Shown here: positions 55,476 through 64,000 of the stretch, one piece after another
How the letters are laid out: each line of letters opens with the position of its first letter
Position numbering within the stretch: position 1 is the first letter of the stretch
Origin: Mesocentrotus franciscanus
Lineage: Eukaryota > Echinodermata > Echinoidea > Camarodonta > Strongylocentrotidae
DNA: 64,000 nt
Reading direction: 5' to 3'
Assembly: GCA_037976565.1 (NCBI GenBank)
Contig: CP137683.1
Coordinates: 2,517,561 to 2,581,560, forward strand
The notes under the pieces: generated by a model
Databases searched by the model: none
Told to the model about the DNA's origin: nothing
Seen by the model: only the letters and a program-made list of their open reading frames with translations
Made by a program: the position numbers and the translations under genes

Positions 55476-56294
55476 TAATTGGTACTGCCTTGTATTGTAA
55501 AAGTATCACAACATACTCAGTTATGTTAGCCCTCCTTTAAGTTTTGTAATAATTTTATTTATTTACAATTTAAGAATATAAAAAAATCCCCCCTTCCTTC
55601 GATCGTCGTTCATCGCTTTTTTCTATTTTCTTACCGAGGATTAAATCTGAGAGTGCTTTTCGGGAAGTGGACTGATTTTTTTAATTTTCAAAAAGTCTAA
55701 AATAAAACTAGAGACACACACTGCAATTAAAAATATGCAAGAGAGACAGAAATAGTAATCTTCGCTCTCCCCTCGTCCCCGTTGTCCTCGTTCAACCCTC
55801 CCTCCCCTCTCAGCCCTTGGCTATTCCTGCTTCTACTGAACAAGACGTCCTAACCTGCTCACCATCACTACTGAAAAAAATTATAACACAATTCCAGCAA
55901 TTCCAGCAATCGAATCGTGTAATCGTGTTGCGGAGATTTTCGGCTTGCAAATTACACGATTACACGATTTGACCTGAATTGAAGAATCGTGTCATTTTAC
56001 ACGATTACACGTTTACACGATTCAAATTTCGCTCAAGTGGCAAAAGCGAATCGTGTAAAAATAAATGGTTACACGATTCCAGCGAGCAAACGAGTCATGT
56101 AAATTTTGAATCGTGTAATCGTGTTGCGGAGATTTTTGGCGTGTACTGTATATGTTGTTCAAAATTATGCATTTTTAACACCATAGTGAAAATAATGGTC
56201 GAAGTCAATAGATTTGTATAGTTATGCACTCATCATGAACACGATGATGGCTGAGAAAAGGTTATTTACCCATTTTCTTTAAAAACAAGGGGGA

Positions 56295-56459
56295 TGTAAT
56301 ATATTGGGGTATATTGCTTTGTTGTTTGTCATTCAACAAGACACTACTATCCTCTACCTTGATAATGGAGTTGCTTGTTACTGAATAAAGTCATGACCAT
56401 CAAAATGAAATCACTGCATCATCACGATTGATTTGTTTGGAGTCTTCAGATATATTTCA
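56295..56459 (+). repeat. 3' LTR (165 bp)
   Basis: Preceded by the purine tract AAAAACAAGGGGGA. Begins TGTAATATATTGGGG and ends ATATATTTCA, followed by ACATC, the target duplication. Confidence 0.9.
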
Positions 56460-56794
56460 ACATCCTTCTGCTTTCTTTTTATTTTGTATATCACTTTGTG
56501 TTTAATCACTTTCACTTGTGCTTTATCTGCGACTACAATTCGTATATTCTATGCCGGTTCCCATATTTTTGGTTCCGGCTCGGTCGGGATGTGGGGGATT
56601 CGTATATCCAAAGCGTTATTTCCGGAATCTGAACGATATGCTGGATTTCAACTGATTGAACAACATTTTGGACTGTATAAATGACAGAGCAAGAGCGAGA
56701 GTGTCACATGAGAGAGTGACAACAATTTGGAGAAAGACAAAAGAAGAGAAATGGATAGACACTTATTAATATGTGATAGAAAAAGAGAATGCTA

Positions 56795-57170
56795 CAAATG
56801 TATAATAATAATAATAATAGATCGTCCTTATATACGGTAGCGCATTTCAGGACCGCAGGCCTTCTCAATGCGCTTTACAGATATATATTATTACCCCGGT
56901 CATCGGATTCATGCTTACTCACACACAATGTATGCACATTTTCCACTCCCTGGGGAGCATTCCAGCCAGTCGCAATTTTACAAGCGCCACTTGCTAATCA
57001 AACCACATTAACTTTCGCATCCTACCGGGTACCCATTTAACACCTGGGTGGAGAGTGGCAAATGTAGATCAATGTCTTGCCAAAGGACATTAGTGCTGCG
57101 GTGGGACTTGAACCACGGACCTTGTGATCCACAGTCCGGTGACATATCCACTCGTCCACGGCACCTCTAC
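56795..57170 (-). repeat. tRNA-derived SINE (family A), near full length
   Basis: On the minus strand the head is GAGGTGCCGTGGACGAGTGG followed 30 nt on by the B-box-like GGTTCAAGTCC. The body has TTGGCAAGACATTGATC and the tail TATAGCGCA-like motif and an ATTATTATTATTAT run. It is the reference for the copies in the S5-S6 introns. Confidence 0.72.
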
Positions 57171-57184
57171 AATGGAATTAAGGA

Positions 57185-57440
57185 AGTCGACATAGGAGAG
57201 ATGGGCAGAAGTTTGGAGTAAGGAAGAACGAACACCAGCAAGAAGCCAAGTCTATAGCAAGGGCATGCTTTACAAGAGCCAAGAAGAAAGAGTCCGGCAC
57301 AACCTTCATCAAGTCAGCCAATAGCGACCACGTAGCATATAGCACAACCATACCATAAACTGGAAAAGGAGCAAAATCCTAACCAAAGATGACAACAAAT
57401 TCAGAAGATGATTCAGGGAGGCGGTGCATATCCAGAAACC
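57185..57440 (+). pseudogene. GIY-YIG endonuclease remnant of a Penelope-like element
   Basis: Broken frames read DIGEMGRSLE, EHQQEAKSIARACFTRAK, SGTTFIKSANSDHVA and FREAVHIQKP in order. This is the sequence pattern of the GIY-YIG domain at the C-terminus of Penelope-like retroelements (IGETGRSL, then SAITDHV, then REAIHI). A frame change lies near 57225 and a stop before the last piece. No reverse transcriptase is visible upstream. Confidence 0.6.
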
Positions 57441-57533
57441 TATCATCACTGTACATTCCCATTCTATCGGACTAGTGTATCTCTCTGTCTCGGACTGTCG
57501 TACTACCCCACCTAGTGGCGATAAAACATCAGT

Positions 57534-57575
57534 CTGATGATGCCTGCAGCAACAAGTAAGCGAAAGTCTCTCAGG
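57534..57575 (+). ncRNA. Possible hammerhead ribozyme core relic
   Basis: CTGATGA (57534-57540) and GAAA (57562-57565) flank a segment GCCTGC...GTAAGC that can form stem II with one mismatch. Penelope-like elements are known to carry hammerhead motifs in their terminal repeats, and this sits 100 bp 3' of the endonuclease remnant. The cleavage-site strand of stems I and III was not convincingly found. Confidence 0.3.
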
Positions 57576-57689
57576 TAAAACAACATTTTTTATTGTGAAA
57601 CTATGATAATTCTATTTATGGAATTACTGCCAATCAGATGAATCTCTTCAAGGAATTATTAATATGTGCTAGAAATAGAGAATGCTACA

Positions 57690-58150
57690 TGTATATAATG
57701 GAATTAAGGATTATATACAACAAAACCCGAAAGAGAAGGAATAGAGTAAACAGAAAAAGATATTTTTGTTTTAAAGTTAGAAATGGGCAGTCATAAAACA
57801 GAGAGAGTGAGTGATCGAGAGAAAGAAAGGGAGAGGGGGAGAGGAGAAATATACTGAGTAGATGATAAAGAAGGTAACTAATGACATAAGACCAACAACA
57901 AAAACGAGAGGGATGAGAAAAGATAGAGAATAGGAGAAAGAAGGAAAATGAACCCAAGAAACAATGCAAAGACAGGAAGGGGCATATGGTATAGAAAGGG
58001 TAATTTAAGGATACTGGGGTAAATAAGAGAGAGAGAGAGATAGGGAGAGAGAGAAAGAAATAAAGAGAAAGGAGGAAAGAATGAGAGGGAGAATGAGAGA
58101 AAGAGATAATTAGAGAAATAGAAGAGGAAAAAGACGATAAGACGCATCAT
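57690..58150. repeat. Purine-rich low-complexity tract
   Basis: Plus strand dominated by GAGAGA, AAAGAG and GGGAGAG runs, for example 58027-58070. Pyrimidine-rich frames on the other strand are an artefact of composition. It is in intron 3 of the host gene. Confidence 0.8.
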
Positions 58151-58942
58151 GATACACTCGATCGTAGATGTAGCTCAAAAGCAAAAATTTGTGTCAATTT
58201 GATGAAAAGGAATGTCTGCTGGCAAGCCAGCAAGAGGTTATCATTCTCTTTTCAGTGCCATTCGAGGCTGAAACTGATGTATTGAATTCAGTGTACTTAA
58301 GTTATGCCAGATTGGATTTTGCCACTGCCAGTGTACTGATTACCAATTCTATTGGTACAATAAGTTAATAAGCAATTTCTTTTTGATAAATTCCAATAAC
58401 TTATAATGTCAAAGTTAATGCATCTCCCCCTTCTTTTCTCTATTATCTTTATCCACAAGCCCCTTTTTTATTATGTACTAAAGTTATTGTTAATTTGTAT
58501 ATTTTGTGAGGATCATATTCAACAAGCCATTTATATGTTTTCCTTATCCTCCCAATTCAGATATCTTATTATATACGTTTGTATTTTGAAGATTATATAA
58601 GATTGTTTTTTATTTTGACGTGGAAATAAATAAATGAAATGAAAATGATCACAAAGTAGTTACAACATGTACGAACTTGATTGCAAAGACTGTCAAAAAA
58701 TTAACTTGAGAGCCATATCCTATGGTATATCCCATGTAAATCAAGTTCAGATTACGAAATACGTACGTTATTGCATATTTCAAAGTGTGATGGATAATGC
58801 TACTGAAATTACCATAGTTTGATTTCTTGAAAGTTTTGCGATCATGTTTATAGTTATATCTTCTGCTCGATACGTTCGCATGGAATATGCAACTTAACTT
58901 ATTGCAAGTTTTATAGAAAATAAATAGCAAGGAAAGAACTCA

Positions 58943-59105
58943 GAGTTCATGGCTCAGTGGTAGAGCAGTGGTCTTGTTACCGGGAGGTCATGGGTTTAGA
59001 AACCAAGTCGATGCATGAATCCTCATTACAAAGTCCCTCGGAGATGACTTAAATTAAAGCCGTTTGTCCCCTGGTTACTTACTAACAAGCATACCGGTAC
59101 ACGTG
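58943..59105 (+). repeat. tRNA-derived SINE (family B)
   Basis: ATGGCTCAGTGGTAGAGCAG head, GTCCCTCGGAGATGACTTAA body and GTTTGTCCCCTGGTTACTTA end match 62594-62765. Confidence 0.65.
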
Positions 59106-59420
59106 TTTTTTTTTTAACAGTCTGGTAAATATAAACCGTCATTTATACTTTTAACTATACAGTTCACTTGTCACTGTTGACAGGTAAAAGTGAAAATATT
59201 TTGGGGAAATGAAAAAAAAATACGATAAATACATGTAGGCCTATATGAACGCATTCAAAGTATTGTAACATTCATATCCAGACCAGCATTATACTTATAC
59301 GTCATATACGTCATATAAATATACGTCATGGAAATACAGTACATGAAAAGGAGTGAAAATAATAATTTCAATGGAAAATGAGCAAAGACTTGTCTGAATT
59401 TTGCCTGAAACTTTTCTTAC

Positions 59421-59480
59421 CTGGCGGGGGAGGTGGCGGGTTAGACCGTCTTCTTCTACTTCTTCTTCTCCAAAAAGCAT
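59421..59480 (-). CDS. Exon 3: polybasic and proline-rich segment
   Basis: A 60-nt phase 1-1 exon (acceptor TCGTTGCAG, donor GTAAGA). It codes AFWRRRSRRRRSNPPPPPP directly after the signal peptide. The arginine cluster could be a proprotein-convertase site or bind polyanions such as heparan sulphate; neither is shown by sequence alone. The next recognised exon is Ha of unit 1, across a 17.5-kb intron. Confidence 0.65.
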
Positions 59481-60557
59481 CTGCAACGAAATCAAAAATA
59501 CACATTAAGTAATGAATGAGAAGTCGATAGAAAGTCGATATCTGTAAAGGTGATCTGATTTTAAAAGGGTGACCCGACATTTGCTCCTTGCATGCAGATC
59601 AACAAGGTGTTTAAACAAATAACAGCAACAGGTTTGAATTTTGATTGTACAGCTTTAAAAATCAGCTGCAAGTAAATATTCATTCTCAACCAAAAGTTTT
59701 AATGAAATAGTAATCATAAGATTTATTTGAAAATGCTTCAAAATATGGCTCAGCTTGCACCAGAGTGCATCTAAGAACCCTAGAGCCTGGCTACAAACCT
59801 CACAAGGGACTTATTGCTTCACATACATGAGTTCTTACTTTGTCCACGTTCAAAAGTTTGAATTTTCATTATTTTTGTTTGTGGACCTCCCTAGCTCCTG
59901 CGTCAAATCTAGATGGAATGTGATTGTGTTTTTTAAGTTCGTAACGTACTATTGTTGTTTGGCAAGCCTTGAAAAGTGGAGGGTGGCAAAACATCTTTTT
60001 TTTCGTTGTTCCATTAATTTTGCCTCTTGTTGTTTTGTTTTCAATAGGCTCAATATATTTTTTTCTAAAAATTATCATGATTTTATAAATGGATCTGTAA
60101 TTATAGCAAGGGGCCGACTAGGAATAATTTAAAAATTGATCGGGAATTTCGTGCGATTGGGTGACTATATCTTCCTCAACCTGCTCCTTCTATTAATCGA
60201 CTAATCGACCAACCATGAACTATGACCTAGTTTGCAGGCCCAAACCCTTGCTAGTCGCTGTGCCTACAACAGTGTGTGCACTGTGAGGCTAGGGTGACAG
60301 CCTACTGCATAGGCTCTGCGACATAGCCAGAGACTGACAGAGCTAGGCTCTGCTCAAGGCTCCTGACACAGCCAGAGACTGACAGTCCTATATATAGGCT
60401 CTGCTAAAGGAATTGTGGTAAAGTGTCAATTGAGAATCTGTGTCTGCAGACTACTATCTTAAATATACTAGCCTAAATATCCCACGGTCCGCCCCTGATT
60501 ACAAAAACTAATTTGATTCGAGAGAAACAGAACATGGTATAAAATAGGTTATCTTAC

Positions 60558-60629
60558 CACAGCTTCCCAAAATTATGAGGATGAAGAACAGACACAACAA
60601 ACAGCTACTGATTTGGGTTCTTCCCGCCT
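60558..60629 (-). CDS. Exon 2: signal-peptide hydrophobic core
   Basis: A 72-nt phase 1-1 exon (acceptor TTTCTTTCAG, donor GTAAGA). It codes AGRTQ, then ISSCLLCLFFILIILGSC, a hydrophobic run of about 15 residues ending in small residues suited to signal peptidase. Other frames contain stops. It links the candidate ATG exon to the polybasic exon in phase. Confidence 0.68.
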
Positions 60630-61082
60630 CTGAAAGAAAATAATACATTTAAAGATAATTTTGTAATGCTAAGAATCGGTTCTAGAAGATTGTTTTTTTT
60701 TGGGCGGGGTAGCTTGAATATTCTTGCATTCTTTTTCTAGATTTTATTTTTTTTTCTGCATTTTTCCTAGTACAATAACTGAATAACAAAGAACATAATT
60801 ATAAACGTAAGGTATAATACAAAATATACAAACAATAATATCTCAGTGTCAAATTGTTATTTACATAATATACATATAATAACGAGACTTAATATTATTA
60901 CAAATTTAAAGTATCATCCGAATTAACTGTGGAAAAAACGCAGAAGACTGCAATCATAAGCGATGCTTGATTAGGATGACGGCCTCAAAAGAAAAATCTT
61001 AAGGTGAAACTTAAAAGGAAAATGTGTTTATATAATCTTTGTGTATGAGTTTGTGATTGTGTTGTGTGAGTGCATTGTGTTT

Positions 61083-61122
61083 GGGTGTGTGTGCGTGTGT
61101 GTGTGTGTGTGTGCGCGCGCGA
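61083..61122. repeat. (GT)n microsatellite
   Basis: GTGTGTGCGTGTGTG-type run ending GCGCGCGCG. It gives rise to a His-Thr/Cys-Val artefact in overlapping frames. Confidence 0.9.
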
Positions 61123-62591
61123 GCACATGACTTCATTCGGGACTTTGAGATTGAGTGGACAAGAACACGAGAATGTCGACTGATCATGCGTGTCAACATA
61201 GTCAACTGCCCGTTGACTGCAGTTAGAAATATTTTAGATTTCACTTGACGATATACGTCGACAGGAAGTAAGCGTGATGAAGTCATCAACGGCACACCAA
61301 ATTTCAAAGGAGATTCCGCGAGCGAGGACCCAACGCACAGTGGGCCAGGGAGGAACCAAATTGCGCCAAAACTCATTTTTGATTATATAAAAAAAAAAAT
61401 TCTTGCCCAGTTGAAAGATAATACATTGAAGAATACCTCAGTAAAATATCTAATTCCGGTATGCACAGTAAAGGTATAAATTTACTCCTTTAAACAACAA
61501 AATCCTACATATATTCACAGTTTTAGTGCAAAATTGACTTATTTTATAAATCTTTCAATTTAACATGAAGCTTTTAAGTTATTGATATGATATTGCTCTC
61601 ACATATTTCTGATAGTTCATTTCACTGCATGAATGGGTTAAAAATGGATAGAAACACAATCTTCATAATAAATTATAGGGTAATTCACTGAAAAATGGAC
61701 TAATTATCCATGGTTTTTTTATAAATCCAAAGGAAATGTTTAGATTTCCAGGGATTTTAACTTTAATTTTATTACCACCATTTTCTCTGATGTCTAAGCT
61801 TTAAAGTTAAAGTTGAGTTCTGGTCATGCAATTGCATTGTGAAAGAAACGTTGTGGAATCAATCAGAAAAGGTTGATCATCTAGCATATAAGTATTGGTG
61901 TGTAATGCAACATTCTGGAATCATCAAAATGATAAGAAATTTGGCCCAGTCTTGGTAAAGTTACAAGCACTGTACACAGAAAGAAGTTTATGGGACTACA
62001 CGAACATGTAGCATAAAAATCTGTCCCGATTTTTATGATGTTACATGCCATATTTTTAATATTAAGGCACTTGAAGAGCCATGCTTTTCAGGGAACATTT
62101 TTTATCTGATGTTCTTCCACACTTGCATATTACAATGATAACGCTCAAAAATTATTTTTCACCTCTTCCCAGAACTCAACCTTCTCTTTAAGTTGATACC
62201 AAATTGGGCTGCCATCTTCTGCCTATTATACATTAGAGCCGATTTTCCTTGCCACATTGCCCCAGAAAATGTGTTTATTTTGGTCCGCGGTGTCAGAGAA
62301 TTATACCCGATTGGCCCCGGGTCAGGCCACGGGAAAGACACGTAGTCTCGTCAGTCTACACTCCCTTTAACAACTTAGTTCCCTGCACCTCTGGCAGGTG
62401 ACTTGCTCACCGATTACGTCTTACATTTTGTGAGATCAAAATTTGACTCTTTTGATATTGATTTGTGGAGAGACTTGTTCATCGCTTTTACCAGCAATTT
62501 TTAGCATCTGTCTTTTCAATCTCCATCATCTGTTGTGTTGTGTTGACACGTTGACTGTCATCATCGTCATCACCTTGATCTCACAAAATGA

Positions 62592-62765
62592 GGAGGCGCG
62601 ATAGCTCAGTTGGTAGAGCAGTGGTCTCGTAATCCGGTGACCCAGGTTTGAAACCAAGTGGATGCGCTAGTGCCCTTTGGTAAGGCATTAATTCTCACTA
62701 CCAGGTCTCTCGGAGAGGACCTAAAGCCGTCGGTCCTCTGGTTGCTTACTAACAAGCATTTATGG
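62592..62765 (+). repeat. tRNA-derived SINE (family B), best copy
   Basis: Head GCGCGATAGCTCAGTTGGTA with an A-box-like TAGCTCAGTTGG and B-box-like GGTTTGAAACC, then GGATGCGCTAGTGCCCTTTG and CTCTCGGAGAGGACCTAAAG. It has a tRNA-unrelated body, so it is not a tRNA gene. Confidence 0.75.
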
Positions 62766-63589
62766 TAAAATAACCACCACTACCACCTCACCATCATCAT
62801 ATCATCGTCATCCACCATGGCTGTGTTCTTCTATTAACTGTATCATCAACGACATCGCTGTATTCATCTATTGACTGTCTCATCGCCATCATCAACGAGG
62901 CCATCACCAACCACATCATCGCCGTCAACGTCTTCATCAGTATTGAAGTAGATTATGTACCTACTTTATTAGCCATTCCAGTTTAGTCATACCAAGTTCA
63001 GTGTTCGTGCAAAAGAGAGTCCGGCTTGCTCCTCCCGGGTGAAGCCTCCAAGTGGACTGCCGCCCTCTGATGGTGAGGGCGGCCATTGTAGTCTGCTTCC
63101 CCATCCGCTGTAGTCTGCTACATTCGCCTCCCCCTCCCGTTTAGAAAAAAATTACCCCCCGGGGGAAACCCAGCCCAAGTCTAACCCCAATCAAACCCAC
63201 GTAAGAAAATGGACCATGTAAAAAAACAACGTCCAACACTAAGAAACATGTTCAACATAAGCAAAAAAAACAACTTGTAAACTGCAAATGGCAACTCCAG
63301 TACACATATATAATAAAAACATTACGCTAATACAAAGGGCAATTCTATTATTATACACATAATATAAGAAAATTTTTTTTTGCAGATCCCCCTTTTTTGT
63401 ACCGGAAAAAATATAAACAAACAAGGGTGACCCAAACGGTAGAGTTGTATAGAAGAAAAAGTTAAAACAGAGGCAAACGAAACCACAGGGCAAAACGAGG
63501 ACCAGCACTGTGCAATTGATTTAAACTAATGTAGTTTAAATCAAATGGCCTCAATGGGACCATACCCAGTTTGCAAAATCTGTTCACGG

Positions 63590-63830
63590 CATCAAAACAC
63601 CCTGATAGTAAATACAAACAGGGGTCACCTACCCTGATACCCCGGAGGGAGTTGCTCAAGGAATCGAAATACCCTGATGGCTAAAATCAAACAAGAGTCA
63701 CTTTAATACTCGAACACGCCAGAGGGAGTTGCTCAAGGAATTGAAATACCCTGATGAGTAAATACAAATGGGTTGCTTACCTTGACACCCTGGAAAGAGT
63801 TGCAGGGGTCAGTTTCTTGACACCCCACCC
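63590..63830. repeat. ~75-bp tandem repeat, three copies
   Basis: The block GAGGGAGTTGCTCAAGGAAT then CGAAATACCCTGATG recurs at about 63645 and 63722, with partial copies before and after (CACCCTGATAGTAAATACAA). It is immediately 3' of candidate exon 1. Confidence 0.75.
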
Positions 63831-63891
63831 AAAAGTGCAGGGGTCACTATCATCAACCCCCTAGACTCCTGCAGACCACATACTCACCTAC

Positions 63892-63916
63892 CTGATCTGG
63901 GAGAGCCACAGACCAT
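63892..63916 (-). CDS. Exon 1 coding part: candidate start codon
   Basis: ATG (63914-63916) in a good context (G at -3, G at +4) codes MVCGSPRS and ends after one extra base at the donor CAG/GTAGGTGAG. This phase 1 exit matches exon 2, giving a normal signal peptide with a short basic N-region. It is the only start found in the window that gives this join. The upstream leader would be about 45-50 nt. Confidence 0.55.
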
Positions 63917-63988
63917 TACCGGCTGTGGGCTTGAGCAGCTCGTTGAGAGTCTCTGGCCACACTTGTGCAACCAGTGCTCCTGCTTCCC

Positions 63989-63999
63989 CTATATATAGG
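63989..63999 (-). promoter_or_regulatory. Candidate TATA box of the HYR/CCP gene
   Basis: CCTATATATAG lies about 75 nt upstream of the candidate ATG, predicting a start site near 63960-63965. It is at the very edge of the window, so upstream elements cannot be seen. Confidence 0.4.
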
Positions 64000-64000
64000 C

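Larger units (their letters stand above)
51583..56148. mobile_element. 4.6-kb TIR element nested in the LTR retrotransposon, TA target
   Basis: Inverted ends CAGTACATGCCGAAAATCTC and its near complement GAGATTTTTGGCGTGTACTG, with TA on both sides. Inside both ends are many copies of AATCGTGTAATCGTGTAA and its complement (51640-51870, 55905-56125). The middle has no recognised transposase: purine-rich DNA (52030-52480), two copies of a GGGGCACTTTT block, and direct repeats of about 115 bp at 52920-53035 and 55065-55182. Confidence 0.72.
44859..56459 (+). mobile_element. Ty3/Gypsy-type LTR retrotransposon, full length with nested insertions
   Basis: Two direct LTRs (44859-45020 and 56295-56459), a 5-bp target duplication ACATC (44854-44858 and 56460-56464), a TGG-starting primer site after the 5' LTR, a purine tract before the 3' LTR, and gag-protease-RT-RNase H-integrase order between. 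Integrase downstream of RNase H is the Ty3/Gypsy arrangement. Several frameshifts and stops make it non-coding. Removing the nested elements (45075-46323, 50747-50966, 51583-56148) leaves about 5.6 kb, a normal size. It lies in sense opposite to the host gene, in its largest intron. Confidence 0.9.
60630..63891. other. Intron 1: microsatellites, SINE and repeats, no exon recognised
   Basis: Includes a GT-rich microsatellite at 61083-61122, plain AT-rich DNA from 61380 to 62580, the SINE at 62592-62765, CATCAT/ATCGTC runs to 62940 and the tandem repeat at 63590-63830. No conserved coding pattern was seen on either strand. Confidence 0.5.
1..63965 (-). other. Multi-exon gene for a secreted HYR/CCP (sushi) repeat protein; 5' end in window, 3' end beyond the left edge
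   Basis: Exons were found by reading the minus strand for GT/AG borders around cysteine-patterned domains. Predicted order: signal peptide, polybasic and proline-rich segment, then repeats of HYR, CCP, CCP, micro-exon, CCP, HYR and five CCPs. HYR and CCP modules are typical of secreted or surface adhesion and complement-like proteins; no EGF, VWA, pentraxin or membrane-anchor exon was seen. Module borders are all phase 1, with Ha/Hb splitting one HYR in phase 0. The introns hold most of the window's mobile DNA. The 12-kb periodicity shows tandem segmental duplication. Several exons are disrupted, so it could be a functional gene that skips exons, a decaying paralogue, or an assembly with indel errors. 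Biological role is not deducible from sequence; recognition or extracellular-matrix adhesion is inference. Confidence 0.8.

Noticed and set aside
51583..56148. Envelope-like third gene of the retrotransposon
   Set aside because: No continuous frame or membrane protein, and the inverted ends with TA show that the segment is a separate insertion.
42574..59420. Further host exons (EGF, VWA, pentraxin) in the large intron
   Set aside because: I searched for cysteine-rich patterns between splice sites on the minus strand and found none. Exon 3 and Ha of unit 1 already join in phase.
61011..61376. 121-codon minus-strand frame as a possible first exon
   Set aside because: Its C-terminal half is the GT microsatellite, and no donor in phase 1 follows its ATGs.
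62592..62765. tRNA gene
   Set aside because: Only the head is tRNA-like; the B box is imperfect and the body is shared with other dispersed copies, so it is a SINE.

Overview
The window looks like nuclear DNA of a marine invertebrate, most likely a deuterostome such as a sea urchin. The reasons are long introns with GT/AG splice sites, extracellular HYR and six-cysteine CCP (sushi) domains, tRNA-derived SINEs, a Ty3/Gypsy retroelement, a Penelope-type remnant and many cut-and-paste transposons. No species is claimed.

One minus-strand gene dominates, reading from right to left. A candidate TATA box (about 63989) and ATG (63914-63916) give a 25-nt coding exon 1. This splices in phase 1 to a signal-peptide exon (60558-60629), then to a polybasic and proline-rich exon (59421-59480). 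A long intron follows, carrying an 11.6-kb LTR retrotransposon with nested elements (44859-56459). From 41.9 kb to the left edge the gene is a tandem array of an 11-13 kb unit. In protein order each unit encodes HYR (two exons, called Ha and Hb), CCPs S1 and S2, a micro-exon, CCP S3, a second HYR (H2) and CCPs S4 to S8. Unit 1 (41.9-30.7 kb) has every exon. Unit 2 (30.1-17.6 kb) has lost S3. Unit 3 (17.0-4.8 kb) has lost H2 and S4. Unit 4 (4.0-0.9 kb) runs out of the window. All CCP and H2 exons, and the Ha+Hb pair, start and end in phase 1, so modules can be lost or skipped without breaking frame.

Several copies are broken: S1 of unit 1 (2-base deletion and early stop), S7 of unit 2 (1-base deletion), Hb of unit 3 (2-base and 1-base deletions with a stop between), and the micro-exon in units 2, 3 and 4 (46 nt instead of 45 nt, or acceptor lost). 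An unbroken product would need these exons to be skipped; otherwise the locus is a partly decaying array or the assembly holds errors.

The paralogous introns act as empty-site controls and show many clean insertions: four TTAA-target elements, two 8-bp-target hAT-type elements, a PIF/Harbinger element with a transposase fragment, Helitron-like hairpin elements, foldback elements and SINEs. A telomere-like tract and a minisatellite occupy the place where unit 3 lost H2 and S4. Nothing prokaryotic, no CRISPR array and no rRNA gene were seen.
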